A stretch of DNA of 64,000 nucleotides, from the IMG/VR virus record IMGVR_UViG_3300042505_000752, positions 62,001 through 126,000 of that record; one strand, given 5' to 3'. A program made the position numbers and the translations under genes. This document shows, piece by piece, positions 1 through 10,800 of the stretch (within the stretch, counting starts at the first letter, position 1; every line of letters begins with the position of its first letter). The notes beneath the pieces were generated by a model that did no database searches, had not been told where the DNA came from, and saw nothing but the letters and a program-made list of their open reading frames with translations. The stretch is from a virus.

Positions 1-8
1 ACCACATT

Positions 9-653
9 ATGGATGGCGTTCCAAGCACTATGCGTGTTGCTTTCCATTTTGACGGTGAACGGTTTATGTTCGGTAAACCAGACCGCGTAAAGCCTACTGT
101 CGTGTATATGCCAGAAAATGAAGATGAGGAATACTCCAAGCCTTCAAAGCCAATGATGAAACCAACTAATGCTGGCAATGTTTACGACGATCAGTACGAA
201 GATGAGGATAAGCCCGTCTGGATGAAGCCTAAGGCTTGCGGTTGTGGCGGGAAAACTAATGCGTCTTCGGAAATTGATGATGCATTTGACAGTTTCAAAT
301 CTCTTTTTTCTGAAGAGGTCAAGGCTGGTCGTGCTATCAGTTCTGGCAATCTTGAAAAATTGATGCAGGCTATTGAATTAATTCGTGGTGTTGTAGCAGG
401 TGGCGGGCGAGCCGAAATTGAAATGAAAGATCCAAGCGCCAACATCTCAACTAACATTGAAGACCTATTTGGAGTTAAGCAATTACTTGACCCAGTTTTT
501 GAATACCATAATTTAAAAACACTTGCAACCGAGAATGGTATTGAAATAAAGGGTATAGTTTCAAGTAGTGCAATGAGCGCCATCAACACGGCGCTTAGTG
601 TTTCTGATTATGATGCTGAATTGGTAGTGGAAAATAATTACACCGATAACTGA
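9..653 (+). CDS. capsid-region protein, probably 5'-truncated, function unknown
   Basis: I do not recognise this protein. The reading frame is open to the left window edge and no ribosome-binding site precedes the first ATG, so the gene probably starts outside the window. Visible parts: an acidic, Met/Lys/Pro-rich low-complexity stretch (about residues 30-75), a CGCGG motif near residue 79, and a more regular helical C-terminal half. The next gene begins 15 bases downstream in the same direction. A similar CGCG motif ends the protein at 2266-2889, which suggests that these capsid-region proteins share a short Cys motif. Confidence 0.7.
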   Translation: MDGVPSTMRVAFHFDGERFMFGKPDRVKPTVVYMPENEDEEYSKPSKPMMKPTNAGNVYDDQYEDEDKPVWMKPKACGCGGKTNASSEIDDAFDSFKSLFSEEVKAGRAISSGNLEKLMQAIELIRGVVAGGGRAEIEMKDPSANISTNIEDLFGVKQLLDPVFEYHNLKTLATENGIEIKGIVSSSAMSAINTALSVSDYDAELVVENNYTDN

Positions 654-667
654 TTCAGGAAAGTAAT

Positions 668-2233
668 ATGGACACAGAAAAATCTTTAGTAAAAATAACA
701 ACCAAGTATCACTGCATGGTTTCTGGAAAGAAACAAATGGAACCATGCGACGGATGCACAAACCCACAAGGCTGTCTTTCAAAAGCCATGCAATACAAGG
801 AGAATGAAGAAATGGACGAACTCAACGAAAAGGCTATCGTCAAACTAGATGCAGACGGTGCTGTCGTAAAGTGCGCCAAGGGTCTTGGGGCTGCTGAATG
901 TGGCTACAAGGCTGGAGCAAAAGTTTGTGGTGCTTGTGGTGCAATGGCATCAATGACCAAGGCTGGCATGATGCCAGATGCCGAAGAAGACGAAGAAGAA
1001 GAAATGTCGGATGACGACACTTCAATGATGCCCGATAAGAAGAAAAAGGGTGGCATGGGTGGCTACGCAATGGGCGAAGATGACGAGGAAGAAATGATGC
1101 CCGTCAAGAAGCGCGGTATGCCGATGGTGGATGTGGAAATGGCTGACGACGAAGAAATGATGCCTGCTCCAAAAAAGAAGAAGCCAATGATGATGGTTGA
1201 AGACGAAGAGGAAATGCCCGAAGACGAAGAAATGGGCAAGACTTGGATGATGAAGCCGAGCAAGCGTTCGCGCATGATGGCAATGAAGTCACTTGAAGTG
1301 AAGTCTGAAAATGACGATGTTTACATGTGTCAGTTGGAGCGCAAGTCGTACCCATCGGCAAGTCAAATTTGCGAAAACTGTCCTGGTGGATGCCAGACAG
1401 AAGGAGGCATGCCTGGCTTGTTAGATGTTGAAGGCGTTGGTCTTGGCATTATTGGCGGAAAAGTACTTGACTCTGGTTACTCATTTGACGACGATCTTTT
1501 TGTTGTTCAACTTCAGGCAAAAGATGGCAATACATGGGAAATGATTGCCGATGGTCAAAGTGGTGAAATGTTGCGCATGGAGCGCATTAAGACACCAGAC
1601 TTTGGCATTGAAGGCAAGTCGGCATTTGATGAAGAAACCGCTTCAGACTTTGGAATCGTTTCAGCATCAGAAGCAGTTGAGATTGCATTGAAGTCGCTTG
1701 AAGCAGAATTTGATGTAATTGGCGATGTTGTTTCAACTGACTCGGATGTATTCCTCGGTCATGATGTTTACTCAATTGAAGTAGACGCAATGAATGGCAA
1801 GTCATACGATGTCTATGTTTCGCTTGATGGACAGTTTGTCGGTCTTGATGAGTGGACTGCTGATGAAGCAGAAGAGATTGAAGCAGAGGCTGCTGAAATT
1901 GCATTGAAGCGTGCATACGACGAAGAGTCACGCACAGACATGGCTAAGGGCGGTATGGCAATGCCTGACGGCTCATACCCAATCAAGGATGTTGCTGACC
2001 TTCGTAATGCAATTCAGGCATACGGACGAGCCAAGGACAAGGAAGCAACCAAGGCGCACATCATCAAGCGTGCAATGGCTTTGGGTTCAGAAGATTTGAT
2101 TCCTGAGAATTGGGTTCCGAAAGACATCAAAGACAAGTTCTCTAGTGAAAAATCTGAAGACAGTCAATTTATGGCTTCCTTGATGGAGTTTGAACTTCTT
2201 GCACAAGAAGAGAATCTTAAAGACATTCTTTAG
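668..2233 (+). CDS. Met/acidic-rich capsid-region protein with two PepSY-like domains
   Basis: 521 residues, starting at an ATG preceded by GGAAAG. Order of parts: a Cys-rich N-terminus (CDGC, CGACG motifs, residues 20-100); a strongly acidic, Met- and Lys-rich disordered region (about 100-210); two alpha/beta segments resembling PepSY repeats (about 262-308 and 328-395, ending in GEMLRME and GQFVGLDE, like the GkVl... strand of PepSY); and a C-terminal helical segment (about 428-482, DGSYPIKDVADLRNAIQAYG) of a type I recall from actinophage capsid-maturation or capsid-associated proteins (DUF6582-like). The domain assignments are by eye. Position in the coupled structural cluster suggests a virion or assembly role, possibly scaffold-like; this is inference. 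Confidence 0.75.
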   Translation: MDTEKSLVKITTKYHCMVSGKKQMEPCDGCTNPQGCLSKAMQYKENEEMDELNEKAIVKLDADGAVVKCAKGLGAAECGYKAGAKVCGACGAMASMTKAGMMPDAEEDEEEEMSDDDTSMMPDKKKKGGMGGYAMGEDDEEEMMPVKKRGMPMVDVEMADDEEMMPAPKKKKPMMMVEDEEEMPEDEEMGKTWMMKPSKRSRMMAMKSLEVKSENDDVYMCQLERKSYPSASQICENCPGGCQTEGGMPGLLDVEGVGLGIIGGKVLDSGYSFDDDLFVVQLQAKDGNTWEMIADGQSGEMLRMERIKTPDFGIEGKSAFDEETASDFGIVSASEAVEIALKSLEAEFDVIGDVVSTDSDVFLGHDVYSIEVDAMNGKSYDVYVSLDGQFVGLDEWTADEAEEIEAEAAEIALKRAYDEESRTDMAKGGMAMPDGSYPIKDVADLRNAIQAYGRAKDKEATKAHIIKRAMALGSEDLIPENWVPKDIKDKFSSEKSEDSQFMASLMEFELLAQEENLKDIL

Positions 2234-2265
2234 TCTCAAACTCAAATCAACGAAAGGAATCATTC

Positions 2266-2889
2266 ATGTCGTTTGATTTTTCACAAGTTAACGGTGTCCA
2301 TGTAAAATTGGCAGTATCCCCTGATGCTATTCCTCAAGAACGCATCACTGGGGACATTCTCAAGGGGCGTGGACCGCGCCGAGGTAACTTGGAAAGATTA
2401 CTGCGATACTGGCGACCCATTATGCGTAAGCCAGGTGGATTTCGCCGTTGCAAAGTCATTCTTGCAGATCACCCCGAATTATTCCCATTGAATAATATTT
2501 GTGCGTGGCTTCATCATGAGACTACTGGCTTATGGCCAAACGAGGGATGTCATCACCCTGGTATGAAAAATTGCCGTAAGAAAATTCAAGGTGTCGTTAG
2601 GGGTTCAGTTATTAGCGATAATGAATTTGCTCAGCGTCTTTCACGGCTTCGTGGCGATGGAAAGTCTCTTGACTCCATGGATGGTTACGATTCTGAAGTT
2701 GTAACCGAATCAGACTTTAATCACGCAAAGAGCGTCCTTGATGATTTTATTGAAATGGAAAATAAATTCATTATCTTTATCAATGATGACAATAATTGGC
2801 TTCACGAAGGTCAAGACGAAGATGGAAATTGGTCTCCGCATGATTGGATGAAGCCAGAAGGTCACGAAAAAGACTGCGGATGCGGGTGA
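2266..2889 (+). CDS. capsid-region protein of unknown function
   Basis: 207 residues, ATG preceded by GAAAGGA. I do not recognise the family. It has a basic first third (GRGPRRGNLERLLRYWRP), a His/Cys patch in the middle (HHETTGLWPNEGCHHPG...C, residues about 87-107) that could bind a metal, and an acidic C-terminal part ending in DCGCG. It lies between the PepSY-like protein and the pseudokinase protein, and the next start follows 5 bases after its stop, so it is part of the same transcription unit. Confidence 0.7.
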   Translation: MSFDFSQVNGVHVKLAVSPDAIPQERITGDILKGRGPRRGNLERLLRYWRPIMRKPGGFRRCKVILADHPELFPLNNICAWLHHETTGLWPNEGCHHPGMKNCRKKIQGVVRGSVISDNEFAQRLSRLRGDGKSLDSMDGYDSEVVTESDFNHAKSVLDDFIEMENKFIIFINDDNNWLHEGQDEDGNWSPHDWMKPEGHEKDCGCG

Positions 2890-2894
2890 TTTAA

Positions 2895-4832
2895 TTGGAA
2901 GATAGTAGCCGCAGGGAAAATCATCCTGACTGGGTTCAGGCAAGGGTTAAATCATTCATTCAGGACACAAAAGTTGGCACTGTCAGTTCTGGTTCTGGCG
3001 TAGGACAGGCACTACAAGGTGCAGTTTCGTATGTAACTCCTGGTGATGTTAGTGGTGTAACTAGTCCTGTTCGCTCTCGTCTTTACTCTGCCATCACTCC
3101 TGGTGGTCGCGGCTTGCGTCCTCGTGTCAATAGACCAAATGAGCGCGGATATCGTTGCCCTGAGGGATATCAGTTTGGTGGTCGTTTTACTGACTCTAAG
3201 TGGTCTACATGCGGACGACAGTTATTTGATATTCCATCACTATCACGGACTTTGCTCCAAATTGCTGATAACGCTATTCGTGCAGGGCGTGGTATTGGAT
3301 ATCAAAATCCCGACACAAATCCACTTGGCGGAGCAGAAGTTACTGGCGTTTCATTGATCCAAAGCCGTATGGCAAATGTTCCTCGTGTTGGTGCTTATGA
3401 TAAAAAGAAGCGTGACGATGGCTTAAAGGCGGCAATTGACGAGTTAGTCAATCCATTGGCTCCAGCGTCAATGATGATTCGGCGCGATGGTTTCCCAATG
3501 CAACCAGTCGTTTCTGCTGGAGAATTACGGAAAGTTCCAGACAATCGCAATATGGAAGGCGCAGTCTTTCTATTGTCTGCATCCAATATTGATTCTTTTG
3601 GTGGCGATGAATTGGGTTTATTGTCAAATACTGGCGTGAGCACTTTGATTTATGTTCTACCTAATGGTTCTACTGTTCGTATGGACAAAACCCGTGCGTT
3701 AACCGTAGGCGAACGGCGCAAGTTGGGCAAGACTGTCAGTTCGGCATCCAAGATTGACAATAGTAATGATCCATTGGCTCGTCTAAAAATGGTCATTTCA
3801 GACTCTGGTGGCGGAATTTCTATCAACAAAGATTTTTCTAAAATTCGCAATGCTGAAGAAGTTGTTGATTCAGGCAAATTTAAAGGAAAGCCTCGCTGGG
3901 TTGCTGAAGCGTTTCGCAATAGTGGCAAAAAGCGTACTGTTTCTCCCCAGTCAATTGTTGATGATTCCAAGTTGGATTCCGAAACAGAAACTCAGGCAAG
4001 TAAAAATATCAATGATGTAGAAACCGCTATTGAACATATAAACAACGGTGGAAATCTTTCTGATATTAATCCTGCTATTTTGCCTCAGGCTATTCGTCGT
4101 GCAAAAGTTTATCGTCAAAAGAATATTGGATCTGGTCGTATTCTTTTTGAGCGTACTGACGGCGGTGTTTCTTTTATAGAGGTTTCCAATGGAAAGCGCC
4201 TTGAGCATCTTGGTGCCCATTTTTCTGCCGCTATCGCTGAACATCTTGAATTGCCTACTCCTAAAATCCGCATCATGGGTGAAGGAGACAATCGTCCTTA
4301 CCTCGTTCAGAATATTGATACTGTCGTGCCAAATGGCAAATTACAATCTATGAAGTTGACAGATATGCCAGCCAAAGACCTTGCTGGTATTTTTGTTTCT
4401 GATTACTTGACAGATGTTCGCAAACGAAATCCTTCTACTGTTTCGGCTGTTTCTGCTGATGGTAAAGTTCGCGCAATTGCAACGATGAATGCCCCCTCAT
4501 CATTGGCTGGTTTATCTGCTGAAGAAATGATTAAGCGTCGTTCCATTGTTATTGGCGATTGGGCAAAATCAGATGGAAATAATATCCTAAAAGCCATCCA
4601 AAATCGCAATGAAGAAGTTCGTCGTCAAATTCTGGCTGTTTATGAAGATTTAATTCAACGAGCACGCGCTTTTAAATGGGATTCTTACATTAAGCAACTA
4701 CGGTTAGACGGTAAACTTTCTAGTGCAGAACAAAAGCATATGGATATTGTGAAATCTCTATATGACCAAAGACTAGACAATTTAGCCAAGTCTAAGGAAT
4801 CTTTTGCTAATATTTTGGAGTTAGGCAAATGA
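2895..4832 (+). CDS. Cys-module protein with degenerate kinase-like (pseudokinase) domain
   Basis: 645 residues from a TTG start just after the previous stop. Residues about 85-107 carry the module RCPEGYQFGG...TD...CG that recurs in the two large downstream proteins. Residues about 415-560 align by eye with the kinase-like domain of the 2039-aa neighbour: FIE (E429) sits where that protein has FIK, and DVRKRN (507-512) sits where it has DNQDRH, so the ATP-binding lysine, catalytic aspartate and the later metal-binding IDNG (here TMNA) all appear lost. I infer a pseudokinase. The stop overlaps the next start (ATGA), which implies translational coupling. The fold assignment rests only on this alignment. 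Confidence 0.72.
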   Translation: MEDSSRRENHPDWVQARVKSFIQDTKVGTVSSGSGVGQALQGAVSYVTPGDVSGVTSPVRSRLYSAITPGGRGLRPRVNRPNERGYRCPEGYQFGGRFTDSKWSTCGRQLFDIPSLSRTLLQIADNAIRAGRGIGYQNPDTNPLGGAEVTGVSLIQSRMANVPRVGAYDKKKRDDGLKAAIDELVNPLAPASMMIRRDGFPMQPVVSAGELRKVPDNRNMEGAVFLLSASNIDSFGGDELGLLSNTGVSTLIYVLPNGSTVRMDKTRALTVGERRKLGKTVSSASKIDNSNDPLARLKMVISDSGGGISINKDFSKIRNAEEVVDSGKFKGKPRWVAEAFRNSGKKRTVSPQSIVDDSKLDSETETQASKNINDVETAIEHINNGGNLSDINPAILPQAIRRAKVYRQKNIGSGRILFERTDGGVSFIEVSNGKRLEHLGAHFSAAIAEHLELPTPKIRIMGEGDNRPYLVQNIDTVVPNGKLQSMKLTDMPAKDLAGIFVSDYLTDVRKRNPSTVSAVSADGKVRAIATMNAPSSLAGLSAEEMIKRRSIVIGDWAKSDGNNILKAIQNRNEEVRRQILAVYEDLIQRARAFKWDSYIKQLRLDGKLSSAEQKHMDIVKSLYDQRLDNLAKSKESFANILELGK

Positions 4833-7800
4833 GTAAAATAGTTCTTATTAAAGACGCAATCAAGGATGAGCCATACGCTCTTGTGTCTTACGACTCCATG
4901 GAGGTTAAGGCATTTGCGCTAACCGACGATGCCGAAGAATGGTCCGAATGGGCTAATCAGTCATGTAAAACAATTGACGAGATTCGTGAAAGTCTTACCT
5001 ATTCACTTCAGACAGAACTCCCACGACCAGCAACTGAAATTGAATTAGATGGAATTAAACAATTCACTACATCTGAGCGTTTTATTCAAATTAAGTCTGC
5101 AATTAGTGAATCAAAACTTGAAATGGTTGGCACATTTAGCCGTCAGAGTCGTCGCTTTGCCGTAAAGACATTGAAAGATTCGGAACTTCCAGAAAGTCCA
5201 TCTTCATTGCCTTTGACTTCTTTTAGTGCTCAAAGTCGGCAGGCAATCATTGAGTACAAGGCATTGTCTTTTAGGGCTGACAATAAGTTTTCGGCTACAG
5301 CATTTGAAGCAAAGGGTGCGCGAGCATTATGGGACCCCGCCCTTGGACCGTCTGGTGGATGGCGATGCCCTCAAGGTTCTCAGTTTGGTGGATACATCAC
5401 TGACCGCTTCGGTCGTGGATGCGGTGGAGGGGTTCTCCGTCGTGTTGGGCGAGCATTAGTTGATGCAGGTCGTGGAATTGACAAATTGGGCGAGGCACGA
5501 GGCGCTCGTCGTCTTGGTCGTGCCGCTGATAAACTCAATGATAAGCCTGGTGGCGGACGCGCTCAGCGTGCCGTTGGTAATGCGGCTAACGCTCTTGAGC
5601 GTGGCGCGCAGGGTCTGGTTGGAGACTACAAGCCTGGTGATGCTGTTTCGCGTCGTCGTGGCGTGTCTGCCCCAGATATTGCTCCCGAGCGTAAGAAGGA
5701 AATTGATGACCGCCTGATGGCTATTCAGGCAGAACTTGATGATCTGGTTGATCAGCCCCCGACTGGCGATATTGAGAAGCGCATTACAGAACTTACCAAT
5801 GAAAATAAGAAATTGCGTCGCGAGCGAGATGGCGCAATGCCAAAGCGTGTTTCTGCCGTCAAGCCCGCTCCATCAAAGCGCCGTGTTGTTAAGCCTGAGG
5901 CTGGACGCAATGAGCGAGTTCAAGGCAAGCGCCCTGTAAAGAAGCCAGTTACGCAAGGTCGTCGTCAGGGCGTTCTAGATCGTGCCGCTCAACGACTCGT
6001 TGGGGAATATGACCCATCAGAGTATAAGCCTGGTGACAAAAAGCGCATTAAAGACCGCGAAAATCGTTACGCAAAAGTTTCTGATGAAGCATTGATTAAT
6101 GCGCTAAAGATGAACTCGCCCAAGGCTATTAAGCCGGGTCAGAATCGTGACATTGAGGCAAACAAGCGTCAAGAGCGACTTGAAGTTCTTCAGGAAATGC
6201 TCAATCGTGGCATTGATATTCCAGAACAATTTAAGAAAGAAGTCAAGCAGTATCGCTTAAAGCCCCAGCGTAAAAAGCGTGGTGCTAAGGCTGGTAGTCT
6301 CCGTAGTCGTGCCGCCAACGCCCTAGAGCGCGCCGCTCAGCGAGTTCTTGCTGGAGACAAGAATAAGAAGCGTCGTGACCGTAGTCGTCGTAAGCGTGCC
6401 GCTGATGCTTTTGAGCGTGGCGCACAGCGAATTCTTGATGGCAAGAAAAAGCCCAAAAAACAAGATAATCGCAAAAAGCCACAACCAAACGGTGGGCTTA
6501 ACCTACCTGGCGGTGGTCGTGGGATTATTGAACCGCGAGATACTGAAGGTTTGCCAAAACCAGGCATGGGGGGTATGCGAAAGCCTGGTGAAGGTCAAAT
6601 TACTCCTGAAGAACTTCAAGATTTAATAGATAGTAATTTAGGTATTACTGGTCTTTCCGAATTACGCAAACAGTTCAAAGATTATGACGATGCCCAGATT
6701 GACAATTTTTTAAGTCGTTTTGTTAAAGCACGCGAAAAAATGAATAATGATAATCCAGAAAGATTAAAACTTGACAAGTGGATCATCAATCTTGAAATGG
6801 AAAAAACCGCTCGTGAACTTGATCGCCTAAAGAATGGCAAGAGAGAACGAGACAATCAGCGTGTCCGTGCCCGTCGTGCCGTTACCGCTCAAAGCGCATT
6901 TACTCCCATTCGTCGTCCACGCCCAAAGAAAATGAAAGGCGACAAGATTGCTTGGGATGATATGGATGCCCAGCAAAAAGCACGGATGCGTAATCGTGCT
7001 ATCGCTGAACTTGACGACCTTGATGCAAGTTGGCGCAAGCGTCTTGGCTTAAAGAGTAATGAAAAACTCACTGACAAGATGATTCGTGACTACATTAAAG
7101 AACGCGAGAACAACAAGCCTGGTGCTTACATCGGAGTTCTTAAGGCTAACGCCAATGACTGGGGCGTTCTCAAGGACTATGCAAATGACCTTGAAAATGG
7201 GGATATTCTTAATAATCTTGGTCCCAAGCGACGCAAGACACTCGTTGACGACTTGAACAATGCTTCTACCCCCAAGCGTGTCAAGACACCAAGTTCACCA
7301 CGCCCCAAGTCTGCCCCAAGTGCAAAAAAGCGTGATGGTCTAAACGATAATGAAAAGAACCGTCTCAAAGAACTTGACGGACCTGAATTTGATAACCAAG
7401 TAGAAGCATTTGACGAAGCAGAGCGTTTGGCTAAAGCAAATAATGAATCTATGGTTGCGTTTGAACAAGATGGAAAATTCCGTGTTGTTAAGGCGCAAGA
7501 CTTTAACGATCTACTAGATGGTATTGATGATGATAGTCGTATGCAAAATGCGATTGGTAGTGTTCGCCATTTTGATGCCAATGGCAACGAGAGCAAGATT
7601 GATGTTTCCGAGTCTGCTCGCGTTAAGCAATCAATTAAAGAATCACTTGGCATTGATGCTCCAGAATCGCTTGGTGGCTCAATACCCGATGATCGGTCAC
7701 GACGAAATGTGCGTAATCGGTTCCCGAATAATGGACTCCCCGATAAGGCATTCTGGCGAGATAAAGACTGGAAGCCTCGTACTGGTGGAGATGATGCAGA

Positions 7801-10800
7801 AAAGCATGAGCGTAGGTTTGGTCGCTACTTTGATTCCGACGGAAACATCAATGCTCGTGGTCGCTTTGTTAATGGTCAGTTAGAACAAGAGCGAGCAGAA
7901 AAGGCAAAGCCTAGGTTTAGCAAGACACCAGAATCTGTGATTCCAGAATCTGGTCGTAGAAAAACATCTACTTATAGTTTTGGTAAACTTCAAGTTTTTG
8001 GCGAGGATAATAACGGAAGAGTTCTTTGGAAGGACAAAGATGGCTTTGTTATCCCTGACAACATCGTAAATGATGAAGCCGTACGACAACGCTACATGCG
8101 TTATGCAAAAGAGGGGCGAGATGCCTATCTAAATGCAGAATTTGCACGAAATCTTGGCAAAAAAATTGATGACCTTTTAGTTAATAACGACCCTGAGAAG
8201 CGTCGTGAATTAAGGAATAATCTTCAAAATCTTATTGAAGATCGGCGTTTGTTGATTTCACGAGAAAACCCTGTTGCGGTTCGTGGTTCGTGGGCTGGGG
8301 AATTAGTTGCATTGCAAAATATGCTTAATGAGTTGGATTCTCATCCAAACGCAGTAGATATTTCTCCAATGAAAAATGAAGGACTTGATTCCTTACCCAA
8401 GGCTTCTATTAAGCGTCGCGATTCATCCCTTATTAAATTGCCTGAATTTAAAAAAGAAAAAGAAGTATTCGTTCAATATTATGACCTTCGTAATGACAGG
8501 TTTAAAGCACATCTTGAAAACGACAGGCTTGATGATGCAAATATCATGATTGAAGGACTTGCTAACGAAATTGATGGGCATAACAGGATGCTGGCTGACC
8601 CTGCAATGCCTGAAGAAGACAGGGTTAAAATTTTAGCGCGCCGTTCAGCCGCTCTTGAAAAAGTAGGTAAGTTTAACCAAGATTTGCAACTTCGTATGGA
8701 TGAAATTAATAAACGAATTGGCGCAGAAAACGCTGCACGATGGGGAATCCCAAGACTTATGACCAACCCCGAAGGTAACGCAACTCCAGATAGTGCTGAG
8801 GCACGACTTGCAATCCTTGGAAATAATTACCAGATTAAATTTGCAAAAAACATTCGTCTTGAAGGAGCAAAAGACCGCGCTGCGGAACTTGCAAAAGAAA
8901 AAAATGATGGCGAAGGAATCTATGTTACAAAAGATATAAAGAGTGGTAAATTCTTTTTATTAACTCGGGCTGATTTTGAAGAAGCAGTTAAAAACGATGC
9001 TTTTTCTGAAAATTATGTTGTTGATGCTGTCGTCTATGCCGCAAAGACCCCAGCGCCACCAAAGCCTCCTAGCGTTGCAAGAATTCCTGATTTGAATGAT
9101 CCGTTTGATGGATTTAAATCGCGTTTTAGTCCTATGGATTTTGATGCGGATGATAAAGATAATCCAATCAAGGCAGCAAGAAAATATGCTGTTGAATTTG
9201 ATAGTGATTTTGTAGTTGCACAACGCTTGAATGATGGTAAGCAATTTGTTCTTGATGCCCGTGACTGGAACGACTTTGTAAACTCTCCAAAAATAAATAG
9301 TGATGATTTTGTCGCCGTAGGTATTTTTGGTGGGTATGGCAAAGATACCGATGGAATGCCCAAGTTAAATGATGGCAAAAAACGACTTATTGACGAAATG
9401 CAAAGTAGAGATTTAGGTCGCGTTTTCCCCAAGGGAAATCGTGTTTTTGGTAGTGGTGATAAAAAGGCAAGAGAACGCGCTCAAAAATTTGCCAAGCAGG
9501 GAGCAGATGATGATGGGCGCAATCGTTATGTTATTGATACGGGCAAACAATACATGGTCGTCAGTGAAAAAGAATATCAAGAACTACTAGCGGAATTTAA
9601 CAATAATGAACAACGCTTAAACGCGACGCTTTCTCCCGAGAAGTTTATTAGAGAACGAAAAGGCAACAATGCAGTAGGTAGGGATGCCCTTCTTGGTCCT
9701 CAACAAATGCCAATTGATGCCGACGAGTACAAGGATGCTGTCATTGCGGTGCATGACGGCAATGGTGCTATTGACCAAATACCTGATGCACTATTTGCTG
9801 CTGTTATATTTGACGAGAATCTTGAAGATACTATTCGTCCCGGAAATAGGGTGGCTCCGCAACCATTAATAAATGATGACGGCAGTCAAGCCACATTTGA
9901 GGATATTTTTAGTGGACGAATGAAACCAGGCTACGGCGCTGAATTTGAAAACAAACGATTTAAATTTAAAAACTTTAAAGATGCGGGCGATTCATACGGT
10001 GGAATTTGGTCAGTATATAGAGTTGAGGACAAGCAGACTGGAGAAATTTGGTTTATTAAATCTTCCACATATGGTGCCAATGACGCAATGCTGGAAGATA
10101 TCGGCATGGAGGCTGCTGGTATTTTTAATTTTGCCGCCAAGAATGATGCAAAGCAAATAAGAATTTCCGCTCCGATTGCTGTTGAAAAAAATGGCAGGCA
10201 AGTCAGATGGACTGCCATGCGCGATATTGATCAATGGGATGCTCCAAATGGTGAGGCTTTAACTTGGGTAGATGCTGGCGATGGTGGAAATATTCAAGGG
10301 CGAAGTGTCAGCCTTGAAGATATGGCTGCCGTTTTAGTTCTTGACTATGTTCTAGATAACCAAGATAGGCATGCAGGAAACTTTAAAATTGCGACTGATT
10401 CAAATGGCGTTCAGCGTCTAGGTGTCATTGACAATGGGCTAATGTTTGGCGGACGGGCATATGACATGCTTCCACTAAGTCACGATGATGAAGTCACTCC
10501 AATGGGTCTTAATGAACTTGCCGAACAAAGAAAAGCCTTAGACCTTGAGGGTTACAAAAAAGGTACTGGCCATATCTTATTACGGAGTCTACCAAGTACA
10601 TTTATTGATCGTCTTCGTCAGAGTCAATTTGATAGAGATGAATTTAATCTTCAGGTAAAATACTCAATTGAAACAATGCGAGAAAGTATTGACAGAATTC
10701 TTGATGAGCAAAGACTAAAGGGTAAGGGCATTTCACTTAGCGGTACAGAACTAGCACATTTAAAGGCAATGAAATTAGTTGCTGACGCTCGCTTGAAATA

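Noticed and set aside
1-8. First ATG at position 9 as the true start
   Set aside because: The frame is open to the window edge and no ribosome site precedes it; the gene most likely begins outside the window.
840-1931. Several minus-strand frames of 70-114 codons
   Set aside because: Shadows of the codon-biased acidic Met-rich plus-strand gene; composition (His/Arg/Leu/Ser) is typical of antisense frames.
2895-4832. MuF-type or ADP-ribosyltransferase identity for the 645-aa protein
   Set aside because: No ADP-ribosyltransferase or Mu gpF signature is visible; the alignment with the neighbouring kinase-like domain explains the C-terminal half better.
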